A DNA stretch of 5,813 nt from Bog-159 sp049520215 (GCA_049520215.1 JBEKPZ010000425.1:1-5813), one strand, 5' to 3'; counted from the first letter of the stretch, positions 1-5,620 are shown. Made by a program: numbers and translations. The notes: generated by a model from the letters alone, not told the origin.

Positions 1-1
1 G

Positions 2-295
2 GGAGCCACCAAGATGTCCGGCGCCCTGCACTTGTGCCAAGCCAAGTCCAACCGCGGGCGGCGCGGGCGCAAGAGCGACTACGCCGACGGCGAGCGGATG
101 GTCAAACGGTTAGTGGCACAGGCTTCAGCCTGTGTTTGGGCCATCGTCCTTCACCCTGCCTTTGCAAAGACCCCAGTGCCCCCAGGAGGCGCGATGACCA
201 TTTTCGCGATCTCCTTCCACGCTGAAAACAAAGGCTCAACTGCAATCCGTCACCCGAATCCCTCCCGCCGCCGTGCTACTCTTACGTCGGGGTGA
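2..295 (+). pseudogene. Truncated IS110-like transposase fragment, open at the left edge
   Basis: The frame is open from the window edge, and its third codon positions are strongly G/C up to about base 121, so that part was a real gene. Residues resemble the DEDD catalytic domain of IS110-family transposases: a 'LHLCQAKSNRG' stretch, then 'GRKSDYADGERMVKRL', matching the family pattern GRKxDxxDAxxL that carries the last catalytic aspartates. In intact members the protein continues for about 200 or more residues. Here the similarity stops after 'KRLVAQ' (base 121), exactly where a palindromic repeat (117-134) begins. The frame then runs on through sequence without coding character to a TGA at 293-295. 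I call it a broken gene; the part beyond 121 is probably not real protein. Family assignment comes from remembered motifs, not a search. Confidence 0.6.
117..134. repeat. Short palindrome, GGCTTCAGCC family
   Basis: CACAGGCT-TC-AGCCTGTG is a perfect inverted repeat with 8-bp arms and a 2-base centre. It shares the core GGCTTCAGCC with the palindrome at 1442-1457, but the outer arm bases differ and still pair, which suggests a dispersed hairpin family. It sits at the point where transposase similarity ends. REP-like origin is an inference. Confidence 0.65.
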
Positions 296-601
296 AGCAG
301 CCGGGTAAGAGGCCCTAAATGGGGCATTGATATACTTGATGACACTTAGCCATTCATCATTCATAATGTTTATAAAACGTGAAGGCGACATCATCGCTGA
401 GGTCCATCTGTACACCTGGTGTCATCAAGATCAATGCCCTAAATGGGGACGGAACGCCACCAGAGATTACCATACGAACCCAATCTGATCCTTTGTTTTC
501 AATAAAAGCTCCGCAATGCAACGCGAAATCGGGAAAACCGCCCTTGGTTGCAGGCGCCCCGCGGCCCGGATTCCCGCCACGCCTGCGGTACCATGGAGGC
601 T
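296..601. other. Intergenic stretch without a convincing gene
   Basis: About 300 bases separate the broken transposase frame from the Mrp gene. The left half is occupied by the inverted-repeat element at 313-448, which is AT-richer than its surroundings. The right half (449-592) shows no Shine-Dalgarno-led reading frame with coding-like base use. Just before the Mrp start, GCAGGCG (550-556) and CGCCTGC (580-586) form 7-bp complementary arms around a 23-base loop. This could be a 5' leader hairpin of the Mrp transcript, though there is no motif of a known riboswitch or leader. I could not place a convincing promoter for the Mrp gene; CATAAT (362-367) and TATAAA (371-376) are possible -10 boxes inside the element. 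Confidence 0.6.
313..448. mobile_element. MITE-like element with long imperfect inverted repeats
   Basis: The left arm, CTTGATGACAC (335-345) plus GGGCATTGAT (322-331), is complementary to GTGTCATCAAG (419-429) plus ATCAATGCCC (430-439). This gives 21 paired bases interrupted only by a 3-base bulge (332-334). Pairing continues outward imperfectly to CCC (313-315) with GGG (446-448). Both ends also carry the same 13-mer, GCCCTAAATGGGG (312-324 and 436-448), because the tip is itself nearly palindromic. The 73-base interior is about 41% GC by hand count, well below the neighbouring genes. No transposase is encoded and I see no clear target-site duplication. It is either a small non-autonomous element or a structured RNA/regulatory leader. 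The inverted repeats are directly visible; mobility is inferred. Confidence 0.5.
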
Positions 602-1435
602 ATGAGTCCGAATCAGCCGGGGCAGCCGCCCAAGTTGCCCATTCCTGGTGTGAAAAATCTGATCGCGGTAGGCTCCGGCAAAGGCGGCGTCGGAAAAACC
701 ACCGTGGCGGTGAACCTGGCCGTGGCGTTCGCCAAACTGGGCCACCCCACCGGCCTGATGGATGCCGACGTCTACGGCCCCAACGTCCCGCTGATGATGG
801 GCATCAATCGCACCCCCATGGCCTACGGCGAGCGCATCCAGCCCCTCGATCAATTCGGCGTGAAGCTGATGTCCATGGGCTTCCTGAATCCCGGCGACAA
901 GCCCCTGGTCTGGCGCGGCCCCATGCTGCACAGCGTCATCCAGCAGTTTCTGCGCGGCGTGGATTGGGGCGAGCTCGACTACCTGGTGATCGACCTGCCC
1001 CCCGGCACCGGCGACGTGCAGCTCACCCTCATCCAGACCGCGCCCATCACCGGCGCCATCGTGGTCACCACGCCGTCCGACGTTTCGCTCGAAGACGCGC
1101 GCAAGGCCGTGCATATGTTCCATCAGGTGCGAGTGCCGATCCTGGGCATCGTCGAGAACATGAGTTACCTGGTCTGCCCGCACTGCCAGGAGCGCATCGA
1201 TGTGTTCAGCTATGGCGGCGGCCGGCGCACCGCCGCCGAGATGAAGGTGCATTTCCTGGGCGAGCTGCCGCTCAATCCGGCGGTGCGCGTGGGAGGCGAT
1301 AGCGGCAAGCCCATCGCGCTTGACCAGGACCCGCGGGGGCCGGGCGCCGGCTTCCTGGAACTGGCGCGCAAGACCATCGCCCGCATCGAAGAGATCGGCC
1401 CGCTGGAAGGCCCGCGCATCGAAATCACCGACTAA
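602..1435 (+). CDS. mrp: Mrp/NBP35 (ApbC) family iron-sulfur carrier P-loop ATPase
   Basis: Cytosolic ATPase of the Mrp/NBP35 branch of the SIMIBI/MinD GTPase-ATPase class, which binds a [4Fe-4S] cluster and passes it to apo-proteins. With the start at 602 (277 aa), the deviant Walker A 'SGKGGVGKTT' lies at residues 25-34, switch I 'DADVYGPNVP' at 54-63, Walker B 'LVIDLPPGTGD' at 128-138, and the cluster-binding CPHC at 192-195. The nucleotide-binding domain is complete. The N-terminal DUF59 domain (about 90 aa) common in bacterial Mrp proteins is absent, replaced by a short Pro/Gln-rich leader. The start is uncertain: ATG at 593 is in frame, and the GGAGG at 595-599 is only 2 bases from ATG 602; a TTG at 548 is also in frame but its extension looks non-coding. 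The amidase gene follows after 51 bases on the same strand. Family assignment is secure. Confidence 0.95.
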   Translation: MSPNQPGQPPKLPIPGVKNLIAVGSGKGGVGKTTVAVNLAVAFAKLGHPTGLMDADVYGPNVPLMMGINRTPMAYGERIQPLDQFGVKLMSMGFLNPGDKPLVWRGPMLHSVIQQFLRGVDWGELDYLVIDLPPGTGDVQLTLIQTAPITGAIVVTTPSDVSLEDARKAVHMFHQVRVPILGIVENMSYLVCPHCQERIDVFSYGGGRRTAAEMKVHFLGELPLNPAVRVGGDSGKPIALDQDPRGPGAGFLELARKTIARIEEIGPLEGPRIEITD

Positions 1436-1441
1436 TGGAGG

Positions 1442-1475
1442 GCGGGCTTCAGCCCGCGCGGGGCTTGAGCCCCGC
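1442..1475. repeat. Tandem pair of palindromes between Mrp and amidase genes
   Basis: Two perfect inverted repeats abut: GCGGGCT-TC-AGCCCGC (1442-1457) and GCGGGGCT-TG-AGCCCCGC (1458-1475). The first shares the GGCTTCAGCC core with the palindrome at 117-134; the second has the sister loop TG. They start 7 bases after the Mrp stop and end 11 bases before the amidase start. No T-run follows, so this is not a typical intrinsic terminator, although the stems could stabilise the upstream mRNA end or dampen read-through. REP-like dispersed repeats are the likeliest explanation. Confidence 0.7.
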
Positions 1476-1486
1476 AAGAACTAACT

Positions 1487-3010
1487 ATGGACCTGACCCG
1501 CCGCACCCTAATAACCTCCCTCACCCTCGCGACCGGTGCCTTGGCCGCGCCGCCCACGTTCGAATTGGAAGAAGCCACCGTCGCCGATCTGCAGAAGCGC
1601 ATGACCGCGGGCAGCCTAACCGCGCACGCGCTCACCGGGCTCTATCTGGACCGTATCGCTGCCATCGACAAGCGCGGCCCCGCGCTTAACACGGTGATTG
1701 AACTCAACCCCGACGCCCCGTCGATCGCCGCCGCCCTGGATGCCGAGCGCAAAGCCAAAGGTGCGCGCGGCCCCTTGCACGGCATCCCCGTCCTGATCAA
1801 GGACAACATCGACACCGCCGACCGCATGATGACCACCGCCGGCTCGCTGGCCCTGCTCGGTTCCATTGCGGCGCGAGATTCAGCCGTGGCCGAGCGCCTG
1901 CGCGCGGCCGGCGCTGTGATTCTGGGCAAGACTAACCTCAGCGAATGGGCCAATTTCCGTTCCAGCCATTCCACCAGCGGCTGGAGTGGACGCGGCGGCC
2001 TTACCCGCAACCCCTACGCGCTCGACCGCAATGCCTGCGGCTCCAGCTCCGGATCGGGAGCGGCTGTCTCCGCCAACCTGTGCGCGCTGGCCATCGGCAC
2101 GGAAACCGACGGCTCCATCGTGTGCCCGGCTTCGACCAACGGCGTGGTCGGGATCAAGCCGACACTCGGCCTCATTCCCGCCACCGGCATCATTCCCATC
2201 GCACACTCGCAGGACACCGCCGGACCGATGGCCCGCACGGTCGCCGATGCGGCCATCCTGCTGGGCGCGCTCACCGGCGCAGATTACACCAAGTCGCTCG
2301 ACCCCAACGGCCTGCGTGGCGCACGCATCGGTGTGGCCCGTGACAAATTCTTCGGCTTCAGCGAAGAGACCGACCGGGTGATGGAAGCGGCCATCGCGGA
2401 GATGAAACGGCGCGGCGCGGAGGTCGTCGATCCGGCCGATATCCCCACCGCCGGCAAGTTCGACGATTCCGAATCCGAAGTCCTAAGCTACGAGTTCAAG
2501 AACGATTTGAATCTGTACCTCGGCGCGCTGGGACCCAAGGCGCCCGTGCATTCGCTCGCCGACGTGATCGCTTTCAACGAAAGCCATCGCGCGCAGGAAA
2601 TGCCCTACTTCGGCCAGGACCTCATGATCAAGGCGCAGGCCAAAGGTCCGCTTACCAGCAAAGAATATCTCGACGCGCTCGAAAAGGACCACCGGCTCTC
2701 GCGCACCGAAGGCATCGACGCGGTGATGAGCAAGCATCGCCTGGATGCCCTGGTCGCGCCCACCGCCGGTCCGGCCTGGTGTACCGACTTGATCAACGGA
2801 GACCATGATCCGGGAGGCAGTTCCACGCCCGCCGCCGTCGCCGGCTATCCGAATATCAATGTCCCCGCGGGCTATGCTTTCGGACTGCCGGTGGGCATCT
2901 CCTTCTTCGGCGCGGCGAATTCGGAGGCTCTGCTGATTAAGGTGGCGTACGCTTTCGAGCAGGCTACGCGGCATCGGCGCGCGCCGCAGTTCCTCCCGCG
3001 CATCGCGTGA
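1487..3010 (+). CDS. Exported amidase-signature family amidase
   Basis: Hydrolase of the amidase signature (AS) family, 507 aa, the usual size, and closest in motif style to bacterial peptide amidases that remove C-terminal amides. The AS Ser-cisSer-Lys triad is complete: Lys105 in 'VLIKDNID', cis-Ser186 in 'CGSSSGSGAA', nucleophile Ser210 in 'GTETDGSIVCPAS'. The 24-residue spacing between the two serines matches FAAH (217/241) and the Stenotrophomonas peptide amidase (202/226). The N-terminus has a twin arginine (R5-R6) followed by a hydrophobic stretch ending in 'ALAA' near residue 21, so export by the Tat route is likely. The substrate is unknown; an amidated peptide or small amide is an inference. 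No Shine-Dalgarno precedes ATG 1487, and the gene begins 11 bases after the tandem palindrome. The TGA stop overlaps the first operator repeat of the downstream antitoxin. Confidence 0.93.
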   Translation: MDLTRRTLITSLTLATGALAAPPTFELEEATVADLQKRMTAGSLTAHALTGLYLDRIAAIDKRGPALNTVIELNPDAPSIAAALDAERKAKGARGPLHGIPVLIKDNIDTADRMMTTAGSLALLGSIAARDSAVAERLRAAGAVILGKTNLSEWANFRSSHSTSGWSGRGGLTRNPYALDRNACGSSSGSGAAVSANLCALAIGTETDGSIVCPASTNGVVGIKPTLGLIPATGIIPIAHSQDTAGPMARTVADAAILLGALTGADYTKSLDPNGLRGARIGVARDKFFGFSEETDRVMEAAIAEMKRRGAEVVDPADIPTAGKFDDSESEVLSYEFKNDLNLYLGALGPKAPVHSLADVIAFNESHRAQEMPYFGQDLMIKAQAKGPLTSKEYLDALEKDHRLSRTEGIDAVMSKHRLDALVAPTAGPAWCTDLINGDHDPGGSSTPAAVAGYPNINVPAGYAFGLPVGISFFGAANSEALLIKVAYAFEQATRHRRAPQFLPRIA

Positions 3011-3047
3011 TGCACGTTGATGCACTTTCTGATGCTATAATGCATCC
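3008..3047 (+). promoter_or_regulatory. Antitoxin promoter with embedded autoregulatory operator
   Basis: A perfect -10 box TATAAT (3036-3041) has an extended-10 TG at 3033-3034. It is exactly framed by an inverted repeat, GATGC (3031-3035) and GCATC (3042-3046). Upstream, TGATGCA recurs at 3008 and 3018, and TGATGC at 3030, about one helical turn apart. A good -35 box at 17-bp spacing is missing, consistent with an extended -10 promoter. The expected transcription start is at about 3047-3049, on top of the ATG at 3048, so the mRNA may be leaderless. Ribbon-helix-helix antitoxins typically bind short repeats over their own promoter, so autorepression is a reasonable inference. Confidence 0.7.
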
Positions 3048-3326
3048 ATGAAGAACGGGACGAAGAACGGAACGCGCCGGACGACACTCACCCTTCCGAT
3101 CGAAGCGCTCACAGCGGCTGAGCGCATTGCCGAAAAGCGAAAGGTCACCCTCAGCGTGGTCGTTTCCGAAGCGCTCGAGAAAAACCTGCACGCCGAGGCC
3201 CAAGCCAAGCGCGAGGGCGAACGGCGAGTGAAAGCGTGGGAGGCCTATTGTAAATCCCACTCCCAATTGACCGATGAAGAGAGGCTCGTGCTCGATGGTA
3301 TCATCATGGAGCCGGTGGACGAATAG
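3048..3326 (+). CDS. Ribbon-helix-helix (CopG-like) antitoxin
   Basis: This 92-aa protein has the layout of a type II antitoxin. A short basic N-terminus leads to a beta-strand 'RRTTLTLP' (residues 10-17), then two helices (about 20-32 and 35-47, 'SVVVSEALEKNL'), the ribbon-helix-helix DNA-binding fold formed as a dimer. The charged tail (about 48-92, rich in Glu, Lys and Arg) would wrap and inhibit the toxin. The gene directly precedes a PIN-domain gene with only 2 bases between the stop and the next start, the classic antitoxin-first arrangement. No Shine-Dalgarno lies upstream and the predicted transcription start coincides with the ATG, so translation may be leaderless. I infer that it represses its own promoter through the repeats at 3008-3046. 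The exact antitoxin family is not identified. Confidence 0.82.
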   Translation: MKNGTKNGTRRTTLTLPIEALTAAERIAEKRKVTLSVVVSEALEKNLHAEAQAKREGERRVKAWEAYCKSHSQLTDEERLVLDGIIMEPVDE

Positions 3327-3328
3327 AC

Positions 3329-3871
3329 TTGATCGATGCACCTCCTGGCCCCTACCTTTTCGACACGAGCGCCGATAGTTGGTTGAGAGATTCACCCAAT
3401 CCCACTGTCCGGCAATGGCTGGCCGCCTATCTGGCGCAACATCTCATGCACGTCTCTGCGATCACTGTGATGGAGCGGCTTAGGGGCTACGCCCTGCTCC
3501 TCACACGGGTCGCGCCCGAACAACGAGCCGAAATCGAGTTAGCGCGGCAGACCTATCTCGATACGCCTGCGAAGGTGTGGCCGGTCGATGCCACCGTTGC
3601 CTTGCACGCTGCGGAACTGAGCGTGTTGTTGCCTCGACCGCCCACGCCGCTAAAGCGCTCGCACCGGGTCGCCGAGGTGCGCCAGGAAAGACTGTTCCGC
3701 TGGCGCTGCGACATCCTGATCGCCGCGACCGCGCTGGTCGCCGCAATGCCCCTGGTCCACCACAACCCGCGCGACTTCGAGACCATCCGCATGGCTATCG
3801 AAACCTCGCCCGAGCGATTTCCTACCCTCGGCCCCTTGAACCTCGTGAGCGTCCTGCGCCTTGCGGTCTGA
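3329..3871 (+). CDS. PIN-domain toxin (VapC-like ribonuclease)
   Basis: Predicted toxin of a type II pair; PIN-domain toxins are Mg2+-dependent RNases that cleave tRNA or rRNA. The acidic site is visible: Asp12 in 'YLFDTSAD', Glu49 in 'ITVMERLRG', Asp128 in 'RCDILIAATAL', and Asp149 in 'HHNPRDFE'. At 180 aa it exceeds the usual 130-150. The extra length includes a Pro/Arg-rich, basic segment at about residues 100-126 before the third acidic residue, which could be an RNA-contacting insertion. The only usable start is TTG at 3329, because the nearby ATG at 3336 is out of frame and later starts fall after Asp12. A GGTGGA (3314-3319) may serve as ribosome-binding site within the antitoxin 3' end, so translation is probably coupled and kept low. 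The cellular target is unknown. An active fold looks intact. Confidence 0.83.
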   Translation: MIDAPPGPYLFDTSADSWLRDSPNPTVRQWLAAYLAQHLMHVSAITVMERLRGYALLLTRVAPEQRAEIELARQTYLDTPAKVWPVDATVALHAAELSVLLPRPPTPLKRSHRVAEVRQERLFRWRCDILIAATALVAAMPLVHHNPRDFETIRMAIETSPERFPTLGPLNLVSVLRLAV

Positions 3872-3883
3872 TACGATCTCGTC

Positions 3884-4879
3884 ATGCGTTGTACCACGCT
3901 ATCCGCCCTGTTGATCGCGGCCGCGGCAATCGCCTCCGCGCAGCCGTCCGCAAACCCAAGGCCGCCCGTTATCGATGTTCACGTCCACACCTTCGGCGGC
4001 ATTCCCGGAGTCGGGCCGATGTGCCCTTTCAACCCGCAGTTCCTGGCGGCGGACCCGAGCGTCAAAGCCGACCCGATCGGTTGGGCCAAACAGGATTGCA
4101 CCGATCTGCTGGAGCCCTCCAAGACTCCCGAGGAATACATGAAAGCCGTCCTCGCCGAATACGAGCGGCTGAATGTCACGGCCGTCGTCATGGGTGACCA
4201 GCAGTCCGTGCAGAAGTGGAAGGACGCGGCGCCCGGCCGGATCATTCCGGGAACGTCTTTCGAGGACGGTATGAGCGCAGGGAAATACCTCCCCGTCGAG
4301 GAGTTGCGAACCGCCTTCACCAAGGGCGGATTCAAGGTGATGGGTGAGGTGGGATTGCAGTACCAGGGTCTCTCACCCAGCGATCCCTCGGTGGACGCCT
4401 ATTTCGCCCTTGCCGAGGAACTGGACATTCCAGTCGGCATCCACATGGGCACCGGAGGGTCCGGCCGCGCCAACATCACCATGCCGAAATTCCGCGGCTC
4501 CATGGGCAATCCGCTCCTGCTCGAGGACCTGCTGGCCCGCCATCCCAAGCTGCGCGTGTGGATCATGCACGCAGGCTATCCCATGATCGACCAGCTACTG
4601 ACTCTTCTCCAGGCCAACGCCTACGTGTATGTCGACGTTGCGGGACTCATCTGGAGCTACCCGTTAAAGGAAGTCCATAACTACATCCAGCGCATCGTGG
4701 AAGCAGGCTTTGAAGACCGCGTCATGTTCGGGACCGACCAACTGGTCTGGCCCAAGCTGATGGCCGCGTCAATTAGCGTGATCGAGGGCGCAACGTATCT
4801 TTCGCCGCAGCAAAAACGCGACATCCTCTACAACAACGCCGCGCGTTTCCTGCGGCTGGACAAGGTGGACAAGAAATAG
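3884..4879 (+). CDS. Exported amidohydrolase-2 family metal-dependent hydrolase
   Basis: 331-aa protein of the amidohydrolase_2 (ACMSD-like TIM-barrel) family, which hydrolyses or decarboxylates small molecules using one divalent metal. Visible motifs are 'DVHVH' (His33/His35, strand 1), 'GEVGLQ' (Glu155), 'GIHMG' (His187), 'MHAGYP' (His229) and 'FGTDQ' (Asp285), which supply the usual metal ligands and catalytic Asp. The N-terminus is a typical Sec signal peptide: Arg2, an Ala/Leu-rich core, and 'ASA' before Gln20 as the likely cleavage site. The mature enzyme would be periplasmic, unlike many cytosolic relatives. It starts 12 bases after the toxin stop with no clear Shine-Dalgarno or promoter, so it may be read through from the toxin-antitoxin operon, although a functional link is doubtful. 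Substrate unknown. Its stop lies 3 bases from the end of the convergent methyltransferase gene. Confidence 0.88.
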   Translation: MRCTTLSALLIAAAAIASAQPSANPRPPVIDVHVHTFGGIPGVGPMCPFNPQFLAADPSVKADPIGWAKQDCTDLLEPSKTPEEYMKAVLAEYERLNVTAVVMGDQQSVQKWKDAAPGRIIPGTSFEDGMSAGKYLPVEELRTAFTKGGFKVMGEVGLQYQGLSPSDPSVDAYFALAEELDIPVGIHMGTGGSGRANITMPKFRGSMGNPLLLEDLLARHPKLRVWIMHAGYPMIDQLLTLLQANAYVYVDVAGLIWSYPLKEVHNYIQRIVEAGFEDRVMFGTDQLVWPKLMAASISVIEGATYLSPQQKRDILYNNAARFLRLDKVDKK

Positions 4880-4882
4880 CGG

Positions 4883-5500
4883 TCACCGGCCGAGGAGCGT
4901 GCGTAGGCGGTCGCGCCAGGAATAACGCAGGACCGTGTGCCGGTTTATGCCTTGCCGCGCCCAGCCGTCCGGCGAATGTTCCGCAGCGCCGGTCCGCCGG
5001 AAGAATGCCGTACGCACGACCACTTCTTCCAGCACTACCGGCGGTTCCTTCCTGAGAAAATCGAATATCTCATAAACCGAAGGAATCTGGACATCGTCCA
5101 CCACCAGCCATCCTCCCAGCCTGATCCATGGAAAAAGATAGGCGAACTCGATCTGCGGCAGCGGATAGGCATGCGGACCGTCCAGCAGCACCAAGTCGAG
5201 TTCGCCTTCAAACCGGTAGGCAGGCAGAGTATCCTTCGTCTCACCCTCGACAAAGGTCACTTTTCCGGTGCGAAGATCGCTCTGTTTTCGAAGTTCGGAA
5301 ATAGTCCGGTCCTTGCCATCGATGGCAAAAGCCGTGTGACGGTCGCTCGCATGAGACAGAACGATGGTGCTGCCGCCGCACCCTGTTTCAGCGGTGGATC
5401 GGAAAGGGCCGCGATTCAGGATCGCGGACAGCGCCATCGGGCTCATCGCATCCCATGGATGAAAACCGCTGGCCCGCTTTACTAAGTCCAAATCCTGCAT
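4883..5500 (-). CDS. Class I SAM-dependent methyltransferase (Methyltransf_24-like)
   Basis: 205-aa Rossmann-fold protein. The SAM-binding motif I is 'AETGCGGSTIVLS' (residues 37-49), followed by an acidic residue after strand 2 ('AIDGKDR', Asp61), 'LDLVLLDGPHAYP' (101-113), where the Asp and His resemble the metal or catalytic site of O-methyltransferases, and 'LGGWLVVDDVQIPS' (128-141). The pattern fits the methyltransferase family often found with glycan or secondary-metabolite genes, but no such genes are adjacent. Substrate unknown. ATG 5500 is the first possible start, because an in-frame stop lies at 5516-5518; no Shine-Dalgarno is visible. A candidate promoter at 5508-5536 would place transcription start at the ATG. 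It is soluble and cytosolic; no signal peptide or membrane segment is seen. The C-terminus (from about 160) is basic and Trp/Arg-rich. Confidence 0.85.
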   Translation of the reverse strand: MQDLDLVKRASGFHPWDAMSPMALSAILNRGPFRSTAETGCGGSTIVLSHASDRHTAFAIDGKDRTISELRKQSDLRTGKVTFVEGETKDTLPAYRFEGELDLVLLDGPHAYPLPQIEFAYLFPWIRLGGWLVVDDVQIPSVYEIFDFLRKEPPVVLEEVVVRTAFFRRTGAAEHSPDGWARQGINRHTVLRYSWRDRLRTLLGR

Positions 5501-5507
5501 CCATTCG

Positions 5508-5536
5508 AGTATGCGTCACGTTGACGCTGCACCCAA
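5508..5536 (-). promoter_or_regulatory. Candidate methyltransferase promoter with palindrome in the spacer
   Basis: Reading the minus strand, TTGGGT (5536-5531) and CATACT (5513-5508) are separated by exactly 17 bases, which is a fair sigma70-type promoter. A perfect palindrome, GCGTCA-CGT-TGACGC on the plus strand (5513-5527), fills most of the spacer and touches the -10 box, an ideal position for a repressor. The expected transcription start is at about 5500-5501, at the methyltransferase ATG. The -10 matches consensus at 4 of 6 positions and the -35 at 3 of 6, so the promoter call is tentative; the palindrome is certain. Confidence 0.45.
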
Positions 5537-5550
5537 CCCCTGTTCGGATT

Positions 5551-5570
5551 GATCGGCGTTGATCTGTGTT
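5551..5570. repeat. Two 10-bp imperfect tandem units upstream of the methyltransferase
   Basis: GATCGGCGTT (5551-5560) is followed directly by GATCTGTGTT (5561-5570), 8 of 10 bases identical, then CATCC. The 'GATCTGTGTTCATC' string resembles a short dispersed intergenic sequence I recall from many bacterial genomes, but I cannot verify that here. It could be a helically phased binding site or a fragment of a dispersed repeat. Confidence 0.4.
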
Positions 5571-5620
5571 CATCCTAAATCCGGCAGTTCGGGACCGCGA
5601 GTCGCCCGAAAGGCGTTTGA

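Noticed and set aside
122..295. Treating the whole 14-295 frame as a genuine 93-aa protein
   Set aside because: After base 121 codon bias is lost and the palindrome is read in frame, which is typical of run-on translation past a truncation.
412..422. An 11-bp palindrome ACACCTGGTGT considered as an independent operator
   Set aside because: It overlaps the right arm of the 313-448 inverted repeat, so it cannot be separated from that element on sequence alone.
339..488. A 49-codon plus-strand frame through the inverted-repeat element (ATG 339 or 366), including a Cys-rich 'WCHQDQCPKW'
   Set aside because: It has no ribosome-binding site, mixed third-position use, and crosses the element boundary. 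The Cys-X4-Cys is suggestive, but there is no support for translation.
1442..1475. Reading the tandem palindromes as a terminator for the Mrp gene
   Set aside because: The stems are strong but no T-run follows, and the core recurs elsewhere in the window, so a dispersed repeat explains it better.
467..1477. A long minus-strand frame (336 aa) and a plus-strand frame at 379-1302 (307 aa) overlapping the Mrp gene
   Set aside because: Both are His/Arg/Gly-rich with no family motifs. They arise from the high third-position GC of the Mrp gene, which has every expected motif in its own frame.
4937..5485. A 182-aa plus-strand frame antisense to the methyltransferase
   Set aside because: No recognisable domain; the minus-strand frame carries a full set of SAM-methyltransferase motifs.
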